Shown: positions 21,793-33,982, numbered from the stretch's first letter. The stretch is DNA of 64,000 bases from Echinarachnius parma (GCA_037951105.1 JBAMJV010001832.1:62001-126000), one strand, 5' to 3'. Notes: generated by a model from the letters alone, not told the origin. Made by a program: numbers and translations.

Positions 21793-22385
21793 TCATGGCT
21801 CGTGCTTTTTGCACGCTCTCCTATCAGTGGGATCCCGAGTTTGAAAGCAGTGTTGTCCGTTGCGTTTGTTCTTCAGAAAGACAAGTTTATCCATTATTGT
21901 TCTCTACCAAGGTGTATAAATGGGGACCCAGTAGGAGTGGAACGTGTATACAGTGTACTTGTATACCGTTGAGTGGGCCTTATGGCTGCCACAATGCATA
22001 ACCCCCCCCCCCCCCCCAGGGATGACACCATTATACTTAAATGGGGATGGTGTGACACGATTGGATGGATGCTTGACTTCAAATCTAGAGTTCAAACCCT
22101 GTCAATGTCCCGTCATTTATGCCCTTCTGCAAGACATTTAATCCATATTGCTGCTCTCTACCCAGGAGTATAAATGGGTACCTGGTCGGGTGTTATAATT
22201 AGCCTGGGCGCTATCATATGGCTGCTCTTAGCTAGTATGCTCCCTGGGGAGTTGAGATGGTGCGCAAGCTAATTGTGCGGGTTTGAACTGTACCAGAAAT
22301 GACCAGGGTAATAATACAAGCGCATAGGGATGTGCATTGGCAATGTGTTTGCGCTATACAAAAACTGTGTTATTATTATTATCAT
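21793..22385 (+). mobile_element. Nested SINE-like repeats around a poly(C) run
   Basis: There are two partial copies of the body seen at 3811-4155. The first (about 21793-21975) has GTGGGATCCCGAGTTTGAAA and GGTGTATAAATGGGGACCC. A poly(C) run sits at 22003-22018. A second copy with GAGTTCAAACCCTG (B-box-like) and TCTACCCAGGAGTATAAATG runs to a GCGCTATACAAAAACTGTG tail and an ATT microsatellite. Confidence 0.6.
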
Positions 22386-23562
22386 CATTACTGAATAAGT
22401 ACCTAAATAATGGTTAGTGACTGAGAGTGAAGGGTAGACTTACTATTTTTGAAGCTGACAGTATTGCATAGCTATTGCAAGTTTTAGTATTCACTTTCTT
22501 TTTAATATGCATTGTAGAATATAGTGCTCCAGAAAAAAAAAAAAATTCTGTTTTCAAAGTCACTCGATTTCAGACTTTTCTAGACAATTCTTTTTCTAGC
22601 ATTAAGCAAGTTCTCTGTATTATTCATTTGTATTAAGTATCATTGTGCCTTATTGAAAAAAGGTCAAGCCAAAAAGTGTGAGTTTATTATTAATTGCTGC
22701 TTATTTGAAAATTTGATGCCAATTTTAATTTTTGTTCAACAAAGCAAAATTCAACTGTGTATGTTATGTAAGTGTTTGGTGTCATTCTTGTCGTACCATG
22801 GGAGTGTTGCATAAACTTGTGAGTCGTGTTCAATCACAACTTTGCAATTAAATGCAACTGTCCATTGCATAAAGAGTATACAATACAAAGTTGTGTTTAA
22901 TTTCAAAATTTGCACTAGCTCATTTATGAAAGACAACTTCCACTTTAAATTGACACAACTTTTATACAATGGAGTTGCGTTGAAATGCAACACTCCCCCG
23001 ATTTTTACTATCCCACTGCCGTTGAATTCTGTTTTTCACTATATTTCATTAATTGGAACTGTTTTACAGTAAAAGGAATTTGATATTTAAAAAAATAGTT
23101 GTTTATTTGTAGAAATAGAAAATCTCCTTTTATGCTTTTATTTTATTGTGAATTTCATTTATTTCATCATTGAACTTTTGAGCCATAATGTACAAAATTA
23201 TTGTGTATAATTTGTTTCCCCTTGTGAACATTCTGTTTTGATGTTTTGATTTATTATTTCAAATAAAAATCTTTCATTTCATATCTTCCGTCTTTGTGAT
23301 GAATATATAAATAAACTGATGAGTAGTCACTGTCAAGCAAAATCCATGACACTTGTCAATTTGCAATTTTCCTTTAATTTCAAACGTTTCATTAAAATTC
23401 TGTTAATAATGATATGAATGTTCAAGTGCAGTATGCAATGCAGCTAGTATTCACAATACTTTCCTGCTGCATCCTTGTGTGTTTGGAAGGGTGCTTTATG
23501 TGTGTTTGTATTTGTGAGCATCAGCGCCGGAACAACTTCTGGGATACGGGAGAGGGGGAAAA

Positions 23563-23635
23563 TGGGGGGGGGGGGGGGGGGGGGGGCATAATTTATGGGG
23601 ATGTCAGGCTACCTCCCCCCCCCCCCCCCCCCCAA
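23563..23635. repeat. Paired poly(G) and poly(C) runs
   Basis: A G run of about 24 is followed after about 30 bp by a C run of about 17. Together they could form a G/C hairpin. Another C run lies at 23787-23808. Confidence 0.75.
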
Positions 23636-24369
23636 AAAAAAGGAACATTTTCTGAACCCTACTGAAGTAAACTTAAATGAGATTTTTGTCTTGCCTGATA
23701 ATAATGCTAGTATTTTGGACTTCTCTCCATGGCAGGCCTGGCCCCCTAATGTTCATTGATAAATTGTACGTTCAATTGCACATGCCCTCCCCCCCCCCCC
23801 CCCCCCCCTCCCCCTCACCAATAATTTGACAAAAACAATACTGGACAAATCTGTGGAAATATAAAGACATGGTATAGCAAGGGGTTGCAATACCGAACGG
23901 GTTGTATTACCGTACATGCAAATTCCAATAGGAAAAACGTTCGAATTTTGAAAGTTGAATTTGAAAGTCGGCATTAACGGAGGATAATAAATGGATGTTT
24001 AGCAAACATTTTCCACCATTTCCCGAAGAAAATAAGCGCCCTGAGGCGTTATACGCGCGTTTTGCCGCGCACCAGTGGCAGCGCGCATGTCAATGACATT
24101 CCCATGCAAAACATTCACGTTTGGTGCGTCCGGTTAATACAACCCGGTTTGTGCGCTACAAAAAATCTGCTTTCTTGAAAGGGTGCCGTAAAAGTTCAAT
24201 TTGCGTAAGTTTGTTGCTTTTTTCTACGAAATAAGTTATCAATTCTTTATCTTGAGAATATATAGATAACTTATTTGTGTTTTATTCATATCTCTGTTCT
24301 TCATGTTGATCGTTTTCATGGCGTAAAGAAATGGTATCCGGTAATAGGACCCAATACCATACATAAGGT

Positions 24370-24641
24370 GTGCCCCCCCCCCCCCCCCCTAAAAAAAAAA
24401 CACACAGATATACCTCTTCAACATGTAAGGAGCATTTCCACTTTGCCCCCCCTCGTTACCACTTCAACAAAACAAAACAAAAAACTGCAGCGCGTCCGAA
24501 CGTACCGATCAAGCCGGCGCCGAACTCTGCTGGTACCATATGGTCGCGTACGTCGCGCGCGTCGATCGGCTATCGATCCGACGTCCAGCAATCCGATCGA
24601 TCCGAACCGGTACGAGGTACTTACGTACAATACATGCAGTC
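24370..24641 (+). promoter_or_regulatory. CpG-rich probable promoter/5' UTR of the 24.6-kb gene
   Basis: After a poly(C) run (about 24374-24388), this stretch is unusually rich in CG dinucleotides for the window (GCGTCCGAACGTACCGATC, GTCGCGTACGTCGCGCGCG). It lies directly upstream of the best start codons at 24642/24645. No TATA box stands out. The promoter role is inference from composition and position. Confidence 0.4.
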
Positions 24642-24793
24642 ATGATGGCGGAAGAAACAAGGAATGGATTTCTCTCAATTGCGCAGGAAATACAACATGG
24701 CCAGAATAGCAGTGTCGGCCAGCTATTTGGGGATGCCACAACACACCAGTCGTCTGATTCGTGGTCGAATTCCGAAGTGCACGATCAGAACAA
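24642..24793 (+). CDS. 24.6-kb gene, exon 1
   Basis: It starts at tandem ATG codons in a CpG-rich context and encodes EETRNGFLSIAQEIQHGQNS then SVGQLFGDATTHQSSD. The donor is CAA|GTAAGA, leaving two bases (AA) of a Lys codon. Confidence 0.65.
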
Positions 24794-27700
24794 GTAAGAA
24801 ATGCATTTTAATTGTCCTATCTGAGTGTGAAACTTTGTCTTTGACTCTGTGAGTGTGACTGTGCTGGCTCAAGTCAAGAAGAGGCAAGTGTCGTCGACGT
24901 CTGCGCCAGAACCTCTGGCGAGGTGCTCTAGCCTCTAGCTAGCCGCGCCGCTCCCGGTCCATCCATGGGCATGGCCATGGCATGGGCTGGCACGCTCTGG
25001 CTAGGGCTAGGCCTAGGCCACCGATAAGCCTATATCTGGCCGGTAGGCTAAGCCAGGACAGGAGCTATCTAAACTTCTGTGTACATTTTGCTTGTTTACT
25101 TAACTTAACTTTAATTTGCAGTTTGATTTTGAATGTGTGTACTTTGTAAATAATGTTTGACTGAGTCTGGAGTGAGAGTGAGTTATCAGTTGATCAGTGA
25201 CAGTGTGCTCTTGAATTGAGACTGAGTCTTGTCTTGAGACGTGACAATTGTCATTGTAATTGTTGGATTATAATATTGTGTTGTATTGAGCAATAATTAT
25301 AGTGTACTTTACACTGACTGCGGCTAGGTCTAGGACTAAGACTAGAGTAAGACTAAGTCTGTCCTACTCCTAGACCTAGACCAGTCCTAGGCCTAGCCTT
25401 AGCTTAGGTCATACTCCTAGTCCTAGGTCTCGGACAGACTTAGTCTTACTCTTAGTCCTGCTTACCCCTATTCAGTGGTGTAACTTACTAGACATGGGTG
25501 GTGGGGAGCACAGGGGCATATGCCCCAAATAATTTGAAGAAAAAATAAATGTATAATATGTAACAACTAACAATAACATAATGTATGATTACTGGTAATA
25601 ATTTACTAAAATATGCTCAGAAAAAATCAAGAAATACATGAGTGTGCCCCCACCCTGCCCCCAAAATCAGTAGGACCATACTATGATGCCACTGCCTATT
25701 TTGGAAAAAAGAAAAAAAACAAAACAATTTCATTCTTTTCTTAATAGATTTGCGCTCGAAACAGATGAAACGGCACCAATTCAGGTAGGTCAAAGTTTTA
25801 TTTTACTGGTAGACTTCTCTTAATTATCTGTAATCCTGATTAAGTAAATTACATTGACTCTTGGTTTATAGTTTTCTAGACACAAGGGCTAAGCCAATCT
25901 TCATGTAGTCTTGGCCTTGTCCTTGAAGAAATGAAGATGAATTCAACCATTGAAACATGTATACTCAGTTCATATCTACTTTTGATGAGAAATTGAGACC
26001 TGGATACGAGTGATATTTGACTGGATATATAGCAAAGCCCTGCACTTGTAGGTACAAAATCAACGTTTAGATTTTCTAGCCATAAGGAAGACCTCATCAG
26101 AAGCTTTCATTTGATGCCTTCTTCTAAAAAATATGACATTAATTGGCAAAGATATGTTTGTTTCAATTTTAAAAACATTTACATACATTATGTTTCTAAG
26201 TTAAAATGCCAGTTTCTTCAAAACATGAATCATCAACAACTGCAGGGTTTTGCTATATATGAATATTTAAAAGAATTAGTTCACCTATTAAAGGGTGTGA
26301 TGGTTTAGGCTGGCATAGTACTTTCAGTATAGCTTTATGTGAAGATAAAATAGTCTGGAAAGCATTATTCACATGTTTATCGTTGCATGAGAGTGAGTAG
26401 GTTGTTACATTTTTTGGCTAAATTGAGTTTGATACCTGGCTATGAGCCTGTATGTGATGCCAAATTTGTCAGATAATTGTTAAATATTTCTTATTGAGGA
26501 GACATACAAAAATATAAAAACAGAGCTAAATTGTATATATTGGGTTACTTTTTTATCAGGGTAAAAACAAAGCAATATAAAGAGTTTGGACCAGCAAATT
26601 ACCTCGTTTTATGAGAGGTTTGGATTCATGATGATAAATTCTGTTGAGAACGGCCTGTATGGAGCAATCAAAAGATATAACAATGAAAAGAGTGGTAAGA
26701 TGGTGTTAAGGACCAGGGCCCATATTCATGAAAGCCTGTTAGCTTAGTTCCTTGCTAAGTCTATTTTGGATGGCGTGGCTATGAATTAAACACAAAATAT
26801 TTTTGTTGCTTACTAGGGTTAACTTAGTGGGTACGTAAAGCTTACCCAGCTGAACCTTTTTTGGGACTAGAAAAAACGTTTGTTGCTTGCTCAATAAACT
26901 GCGCATTTAAAATACACTTGGCAAGGAACTAAGCTATCAGGGTTTCATGAATATGGGGGCTGCTCTTGAGCAGATCGAATCCCTAGAAGATGTAAACTGG
27001 GTTCCAAAAGAAACTTATCAACTTTTCAGAGCGACACACATTAAAATCCAAATCATAACAATTACTCATAATTGGGAATAGACTAGCTACAATATCCCTT
27101 AGCAAGCTCATCTAAAAAAAAATTGTTTGCTTTAGTTAACAAAGAATAAAATAAGGTGAAATCGCAAGAGGTAATTTTTCAAAAATCACAGAAACTGCTT
27201 GCCTTTCGGGCACAGAGCTCGGTACGGACAATAGCCAGTCTAGTGGTTACATAACCCGCTTTGAAGTTGAATGAATAGCTATTGAAAGTTCTGAATAGAC
27301 CGCCTTTCGTGGAGGTTCGCAGCGAGCAGTTTCTGTGATTTTTTAAAAGTGACCTATAGTTATTCAATCACATTTTCTCCTTTTTGGCAAAAGGAAACTT
27401 TTAATTTTTAAGATATGCTTCATTATGAGAGTGATAGCTTATCTGTATCTAAATTTAATTCAATTTGATGCTATAATAGATTTTAGTAAGCGTCGCTCTG
27501 AAAACGTGATAAGTTTCTTTTGGAACCCAGTTTATAAGAGCTAGTGTTTTGCTATCAGAGCTCCCTATAATGAGGTTACTTACTATTTATTATACACGTT
27601 AGACGATTCCCGGAACAAGCTTCACCGTGCCCAGTTCCCAGGGAGATGGCAGCCTAGACTATGGCAAGGAGATGCAAGGCTTGGAGAAGCTTTCGTCAGA

Positions 27701-29574
27701 GCTAGATTCTGTGAAGCAACAACTTGTGGCCGATATCTGTGAGTATACTATCATTATTATAATTATTTCATCTTAACGAATTATAACACACTAGCTGTAC
27801 CCGCGGAAATCCGCGGGTTTTTTTGAGAGAAAGGCGATGATAACATAACGATACTTTAAATCTTGACTATTCCCAAAGTCATAATTTAAATAGTATAAAG
27901 ACAAAATAAACACGACGACTCATTCCCGCCCCACAACCCGTCGGGGCCCCTTCCAACGATATATCCGGCCAATGTCACAAAATCATAATGGCAGGGGCGT
28001 CGATCTGTTCGGAAAACACAATGCATTGGGGGGGGGGGAGCATTGTTTGTGAACAATAGCTCGCCCCACCAATGCATTGTGCTTTCCGGACAGATCGACG
28101 CCTCTGCATAATGGTTTAGTACCCATGCTAAGTTATTCAGTTATCCCCCATACTTTATATAGTCCCTAATTTGTTCCGCTTTTTTATTTAATTAGATGTT
28201 CGTGTACTTGCTAATAATATAGTTGCTTCGCCGCTGCCCGCCCCCCCCCCCCCCTCCCCGCGACTCCAATTGCCTGCATGACAGTTGACACATAACCCGT
28301 CGTGTCCCATAAACGTTTCATATCCCATCTAAGTTCTCCAGCGTATACATTCTGTCATATTCTTGTGAAACCCGATGATATAATCCTTTGAAGGGAATAG
28401 TAGCCTTGCACAATAAATGAGCAGATACCCCCCCCCCCCCTCCCCCACCCCAGGCATAATACAATCATCTTACCGAAAGATGGCGATATTGTATAATCGT
28501 GTACAGAGCGAGTGAGTAAAAGAGTGTCGATGGTCAGTGGGCTGTGCAAACAAACTCGCCTCTGGTAATACATGCACTTACTTGCATGCACTGCAATCCC
28601 TGCATGCATGGGCATCGCTCGCTCGCTCAGCTGTGTACATAACATGCACGCACGTGGGCTTTATCACAACGATGACGGAACTATTGAAATTCACGACTAT
28701 TTCACTACGATTGCGTTGTCAATTTTAGACTTACAGATCATATCGATCATTGGCGTAATAATAATATTTATATAGATCTAAATCTGGCTAATTTGGCAAT
28801 TTTGAAACTTAAACAATGTTTTTTAATATATATCTTCTTTTATAAACTCCGTTTTGTATCGTCAAACAAAGTTGCAGCGGTAAATCGGTAGTCAATGCTC
28901 GGCGCCTTAACTTTAGCAACCACATTGCTGACTTTCCCTTTTCTTCAATCTGGACGACGACCACGGGGTGGGGGCGACTCGGGAATGCCTCTACGTCCTC
29001 CGCAAAATGTATATCCTTCGATCCCAACGGTCGGGGAGTCGCCAAATACTCGGGGTGAGGATATCTCGAGTGGGACACGCTTCGAGGGGTTGAAGCTTAC
29101 CGTATTAATATAATAGATTCATAAATAAATTTGCAAATTAGCAAACATTCAATGTCAGTGTCAGCATGTACAAGATATTATCCGGAAGAAAGAAATAAGT
29201 TCAGTAAGATTGTCTGTGATTGCACTGAAAAGAACTTGTAAGTTTTCCTGTTTTCCTGTGTATTTGTCTGTGTATGTCTGTGTGTTTGTATGATATCTGT
29301 ACCAATTGAAACAGAATTAAGGCAAAACGGTTTATCAACATTGTGCACCTTTCTCAAGTAGATTTTCATGACAACTTGACAATTCTTATTAGATTGACTT
29401 AATACAGTATCTCAATTTCACTTCTTGATTCCAGTACGATGCCAACTCCTTCAGGTTGACCTGGCCACCCAGTTTGACCCAAGGCTTGTCCTAAAGTTGA
29501 GGTCAACAAAACTGTCGTGTGAGAAGTGCCAAGAGAATTTTGACGAATCTCTCAGTGAGGAGCAGCCAGTGTAA
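24642..29574 (+). CDS. Unrecognised small gene with coiled-coil and CxxC C-terminus (5 exons, one junction unresolved)
   Basis: I do not recognise this family. Exons read: 24642-24793 (two adjacent ATGs at 24642 and 24645, then AEETRNGFLSIAQEIQHG), 25748-25784 (FALETDETAPIQ), 26595-26694 (QITSFYERFGFMMINSVENG; an acceptor 12 bases earlier is also in phase), 27603-27738 (TIPGTSFTVPSS, then LEKLSSELDSVKQQLVADI) and 29435-29574 (CQLLQVDLATQFDPRL, STKLSCEKCQENFDESL, stop TAA). Junctions 1-2, 2-3 and 4-5 agree in phase with GT-AG sites. Junction 3-4 does not: exon 3 leaves one base and exon 4 starts in phase 0, so a short exon of 3n+2 bases is probably missing. The total would be about 190 aa. There is no signal peptide or membrane segment. 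Acidic, Ser/Gln-rich ends around a helical centre suggest an adaptor-type protein, which is inference only. Confidence 0.6.
25332..25459. repeat. Inverted repeat of CTAG/GACTTAG words
   Basis: The left arm (25332-25364, AGGACTAAGACTAGAGTAAG...) and right arm (25432-25459, ...CTTACTCTTAGTCCT) are complementary apart from a 5-base insertion. The loop is itself built of CCTAG/CTAGG words. It lies in intron 1 of the 24.6-kb gene. Confidence 0.7.
25748..25784 (+). CDS. 24.6-kb gene, exon 2
   Basis: A 37-base exon (FALETDETAPIQ) between TTAATAG and GTAGGT. One base completes the Lys codon and it ends in phase 0. Short but in phase with exon 1 and exon 3. Confidence 0.55.
26595..26694 (+). CDS. 24.6-kb gene, exon 3
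   Basis: Only this frame is open. It encodes QITSFYERFGFMMINSVENG then LYGAIKRYNNEKS, and ends at a strong GTAAGA donor (26695). The acceptor is CAG before 26595; an AAG twelve bases earlier would add SLDQ in the same phase. Confidence 0.6.
26716..26959. mobile_element. MITE with CCATATTCATGAAAGCC ends, copy 1
   Basis: The left end (GGGCCCATATTCATGAAAGC then CTGTTAGCTTAGTTCCTTGC) is inverted on the right (GCAAGGAACTAAGCTATCAG then GGTTTCATGAATATGGG). Copy 2 is at 35958-36175. Confidence 0.85.
26994..27534. mobile_element. Inverted-repeat element with nested palindrome
   Basis: Terminal inverted repeats of about 40 bp: AAACTGGGTTCCAAAAGAAA on the left and TTTCTTTTGGAACCCAGTTT on the right. 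A second inverted pair lies inside (AAAATCACAGAAACTGCT near 27181 and GAGCAGTTTCTGTGATTTTT near 27326). No protein is encoded. Confidence 0.8.
27603..27738 (+). CDS. 24.6-kb gene, exon 4
   Basis: It encodes TIPGTSFTVPSSQGDGSLDY, then the heptad-like GLEKLSSELDSVKQQLVADI. The acceptor is GTTAG before 27603 and the donor GTGAGT begins at 27739, leaving one base. Confidence 0.7.
27991..28107. repeat. Long hairpin with poly(G) loop
   Basis: Arms of about 39 bp (27991-28030 and 28069-28107, containing GGGGCGTCGATCTG and CAGATCGACGCCTC) are nearly complementary. The loop has a G run of about 12. It may be a miniature foldback element. Confidence 0.8.
28240..28258. repeat. Poly(C)-rich tract
   Basis: A C run with one T interruption; a second lies at 28429-28450. 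Both are in intron 4 of the 24.6-kb gene. Confidence 0.7.
29435..29574 (+). CDS. 24.6-kb gene, exon 5 (last)
   Basis: It encodes CQLLQVDLATQFDPRLVLKL, then RSTKLSCEKCQENFDESLSE and a TAA stop at 29572-29574. The CxxC pair is isolated, so metal binding is uncertain. The acceptor is TTCCAG. Confidence 0.65.
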
Positions 29575-30748
29575 GACCAAAGAGGCATGTCAAAAAAAAA
29601 TTAATTAGAAGACTTTTCTTGTATAAATTTTGTTGTAAATTTCTTAAGACTTGTACCCTCAGAAGTTGGAATACTATTTCTATTTTGAGAGATTTGAAAT
29701 GCATATTTTGTTCGCCAAATTACTCTATTCTCTTTACTTCCTGTATTCCTGATCTAACTTTCCACTTCTGAAAATGCAAAATAATAATTTGATTTATTAT
29801 TATAGTAAAGACTGGTGCATATAATTAAAAAAAAAACAAGTTTACAGTAAAATGATACAAAAAGTTGTCTTGTCACATTTGTTCAAAATTGTAAAGTACA
29901 TTTTACATGAAAACATCTGTAATCGGTGCTACTGAAATCTCAGAGGGTATTTTGCTTTTCTGTTCACTCAAATCTATATTGCCATCTAAATGCCTGTGAA
30001 ATATTAAAATATATATTTGAAACATTTGCTCAATCATATAACCTTCAATAGAAATTCTTGCCATAAGAAATCATTTCCTTAACACATTATTTCCTTAACA
30101 CTAATTCTGACAGAACTGATTTGTTCTAGATTAATTTCCTGTTCGCCTGTGGTAATTTAGCAAGTTCTCAGTGATGTGCAAGTTACGATGTAGATAATTT
30201 ATCAATGCAATAAAAGTATTTTGAGTTTTTAACATTTGAATACAAAATATACTTCATTACATTGTACTTAGTATATTACAAACAAGGGAATTACTAAGCA
30301 TAGTAAATTAGTACCATTAATCCATGTATTTGAATGATAGAAGTACTAGCATTGTTTGAATTGGTTTTAAATTGTAAATAATGTTTTTAGTTATATATTT
30401 ATTTTTCTGAAAAAGATGTTTTTTCCTTTAAATACAAAGTGTATGCACATAGGTAGTTGACTTTGCATCAATTGTTATTCATTTTTGTCAAGATAATTTG
30501 TTCCAGGCTCCAGGCATAGATAAATAAATAAATTACAACTGTATATAGTCTACTGAATAGGGAACTCAGTGGCTATCATTAATATAAGTACCACTCATTT
30601 ACTTTTGAGCATTTCTATAAGGTTGTTTATAATTTATTGATGTGTAATTGTGTAATTAATATTTATATTCATACTTGTTATATTTTAAATGAGTACATTA
30701 TAAAGTCTATCTGATAAAATAAGATTTATTTATTATACATAAATGATT

Positions 30749-31463
30749 AAGGGGGTAGTACTGGTAAAACTGGCAAAAATGGGACATTCTTTATAAATAT
30801 GATTCTGAAGGAAGTACAAAGACTATTGAAGCCATTTTTTTTTTTTTTTTTTTTTTAAACTTTCATTCCGTCCAATTTTTATCTGCCAAACGCTTTTCAT
30901 TTTTGAATAAATTAGCATAAATTAGTGAAAAAAAATAAATAAAGAAAAACAAAGAAAATTATTCAAACTCTATCTCCTCTCATGTTATCACTGGATTGAC
31001 GCCAAATTTGGCAGGTATGTTATTTAACTATATCTCCATCATATGATGAAAGGAACTTTGAAAATATGCATAATATTTGGTTAATTAATTAATTATGCGT
31101 ATTACCAGATTCGCATTTAAAAAAAATGGAATTTTAAAAATATTTTGGAATGTGATAGTGCTATAAAAAAAAGCCAACATCATATTGTGCAATGGTATGA
31201 TCCCAACATCCTGTCCAATTTTTAGCCAAATTGAATGATAAATAGTGAAGTTTTTAGAAAAAATGTGTGAAAAAATGACATTTTACAGAAAATGCATACA
31301 TGTAAAGATAACCATTATCCATTGACACGTGTACACTAACGATATGCAAATATGATCTCAGGGCTTGTCATGCTGGATTCATGTTGAGAAGACCATAAAG
31401 ATATGGTATAGCTAAAAAAAAAAAAATATCCAATTTGTTTGTGTTCACCAGTACTACCCCCTT
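30749..31463. mobile_element. Non-autonomous TIR element, AAGGGGGTAGTACTGGT ends
   Basis: The left terminus AAGGGGGTAGTACTGGT (30749-30765) is the exact reverse complement of the right terminus ACCAGTACTACCCCCTT (31447-31463). The AT-rich interior of about 715 bp is non-coding. Confidence 0.85.
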
Positions 31464-32026
31464 TACTCAAAGTAAAAGTGGTGTTATAGTATGAAGATTT
31501 ACTACTCAGAAGAGAGCTATCCAGCAATACCAATGTGTTTCCTGCAAACACCTTGATTGTTTTATATTATCTTTGTATTTTGGATTTTACATCTAATTGC
31601 TTGTGCTGACAAGTTGACAAAATAAACGAGACAAAACCACACAATTTTCTTTCAATGTGCTCTTGTATTTACATAGAAAATACCAGCTTTGTTTTCATAA
31701 ATCTTATATACATACTGACTCAAAATCGGTTAACACACTATGTAGTGGAAGAATTATTTGAACTGTTTACACGGCAGAAGATGCTTCATAATCTTTCTAA
31801 TGTCAACATGAACTTGGAAAAAAAGAGATTTTTCAAGAAAGAAATCATATTTTACAAATATAATGATATATTGTGCTGTCACTTAACATATTTGTGCATA
31901 ACAAATGTTATTATCATTCAGCTGAACAAGCATTTCAAGGAATGAATTCCTGCCAGGTCCCTGTTAGTGCAGCAATGTGATTTAATCCAATTGTCTTGCT
32001 GAATGACATGCATGTAGTACATGCCA

Positions 32027-32427
32027 GGGGGTGTTTCACAAAGATCCTAAGTTGAACTTAACTATAAGTTGGACTTAAAAAGTATGGAAAGCCATTAGTT
32101 TCTTTGAAAAATTGTTGTAAAAGTCCTTTTTCAAAGGCATGAAATGTTGATTCAAACCATAAATATTTTCCATTATCAAGGAGATTTCATGTGTGCTGGA
32201 TTGAGTGCAGTATGTATCCAATGACCGGGGTAATAATAGTGATGCGCTGGGAACGTCGAAAGACGGAACGTGCGCTATATAAGTAGCCACCATTATTATT
32301 CATTTATTATTATTTATGAACATTCTAAAATTCTTGCTTTTTTGCTTTTGAATATATTGTATTCCAAGGCTACAAATGGCTTTCCATAGTAGTAAAGTCC
32401 AACTTAGGATCTTTGTGAAACACCCCC
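32027..32427. mobile_element. MITE with GGGGGTGTTTCACAAAGAT ends, copy 2, interrupted by a SINE tail
   Basis: The same termini as 15977-16287. At about 32196-32315 it contains a foreign segment (TCCAATGACCGGGGTAATAA, then GCGCTATATAAGTAGCCACC) matching SINE tails elsewhere. The SINE therefore inserted after the MITE. Confidence 0.85.
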
Positions 32428-33419
32428 TGGGCTTTTATCGATTTTGAACTCTCCAATTCCATGATTGGAAGTCAAACACCCAACCATATCACCCCCATTT
32501 TATCAAAGATGAAATAATATTTTACTACATTATAGTGTTGCTGATTTGCACAAGGATAATTTAGTTTGACCCTATCAATAGAAAATGCAGTAATGTTTCG
32601 TTCAAAATATTGAATTTGTGTTAAAAATCAATATTAATTGATACTAGTACAGGAAGATTCTTTGAGGTTTTGAAAGAACAAGCTAATTCAACAAGACACC
32701 ATTGGGGGAAAATGAAATGGTGATCATTTAAAACAAATTACAACATGTTAGTTTTTTATTTCTTTTCAGGTGAAAGAAAAAAATTTAACTATGCAAAATT
32801 GGAATTTGGCAGGTGTACATAATTATAGAGTGTACGTTCAATAGTTATGAATACTTTAAAAAATGAAATAATTTCCTGACAAAATTAATGATTGCACCTA
32901 CATGACAAATAAAGCATGATAAAAAACTTTTGACTTTGATATCACAATAGAATGGCTCATGCATAATCATAATCATTGAAAAAATGTTACTGAATTTGTA
33001 TGACAATCAACTTTAAGGAAAACACAGGACTGGTATAAAAACATAGCTAAAAAGTAAAAACTACAAAAATATGGCAAATTTATAAAATTCAACTAAATAA
33101 AGGAAAACATTACACTCTTACTCTCGTCATTATGCATATAATGTAGGAGTGGACAAGTCCAAAGAATGGTGACAAATAAAATCATATTCGTAGTTCTGTA
33201 AAAATAACAACCACAAAATAAGTCGACAAAATCTGGGCAAGTTATATTTAAAGTAAATAATGTTCCACAACTATTTCAGAAGCTACATTTTTGCCTCTTA
33301 CAAATGCCACTTTTTAACATGATTAAATTATTAACATCAATAACGGAAGAATCAGAGATTTCTTCTTTTCATTGTGCGTGACGATGCCAAAATCAATCAT
33401 ATTTACTTAGTATTTATGT

Positions 33420-33975
33420 CTAGGACCGGTCTGTATCGTCACCATCCAAAAGACGCAGCCTAGTTTAGGTATCCGAGCATATTTGTGCTAAGAGCAGAGC
33501 AATAAACCCTAAATTAGAACACCTCTTCAGACAGATGGTTATTTGGTTTGTACAGACACCTTCCATCATCATGTATTACCTCTGGGACTGCCCTTTTTTT
33601 TATCAACATCCGAAAGATGCAGGCTAGGTTTTGAACCCCGGCAAAAAGAAAAGTCATGCAGTAGTCTTTTTTCAAGTCCTGATGCCGTGTTATTGAGAGA
33701 ACTGTTCAAAGATGTTCTATCATGATTTATTACTACCCTTTATCGTCAACAGCAGAGACGCAGCCTAGGTTCGGAACCTGTGCCAAAAGGAAAAGTCTTA
33801 CAGTAGTCTTTATTCAAGTCCTGATGTTGTTTTTATTGAAAGAACTGCTTGAAGACATCCTATCATGATTTATTTCACTTTGGCCAGCCCTTTATCATTA
33901 ACATCCGAGAGACACAGCCTTCATGTAGGTTTTTGAACTCGGGCAGATGGAAAAGTCTTGCAGTACTTAGTCTTT
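33420..33975 (-). pseudogene. Tandem partial copies of the PERK last exon end and 3' flank
   Basis: The 3' end of the PERK coding exon (around 33983-34030) and its flank recur at about 33670-33720 and 33810-33865, sharing TTCAAGTC.TGATG and TTATTGA.AGAACTG. Weaker flank copies extend to about 33420. The unit is about 140-157 bp. These copies lie inside the probable PERK 3' UTR. Confidence 0.7.
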
Positions 33976-33982
33976 ATTCAAG

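Larger units (their letters stand above)
17936..24641. other. Intergenic region between GNE and the 24.6-kb gene
   Basis: I see no convincing coding exon. The sequence is AT-rich and includes a TTTTTACAG...GTGAGT pair at about 18020-18104 that looks exon-like but fits no protein. It also includes (ATT)n at 19914-19937, a TATAAAGAC element (20425-20615), a long SINE-like block (21793-22385), poly(G)/poly(C) runs (about 23563-23586, 23616-23632, 23787-23808, 24374-24388), and a CpG-rich stretch just before 24642. Confidence 0.6.
29575..33400. other. AT-rich stretch between the 24.6-kb gene and PERK (tail-to-tail)
   Basis: No coding exon is seen. The two genes converge here, so it should hold both 3' UTRs. 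An AATAAA at 31619-31624 is a late poly(A) candidate for the + gene. It holds a poly(T) run (about 30837-30856), a TIR element (30749-31463), and a SINE-interrupted MITE (32027-32427). Confidence 0.6.

Noticed and set aside
24275-24709. Long open frame upstream of and overlapping the first exon of the 24.6-kb gene
   Set aside because: It runs through a poly(C) tract and uses a different frame from the exon that splices in phase. It is judged a chance frame in CpG-rich sequence.
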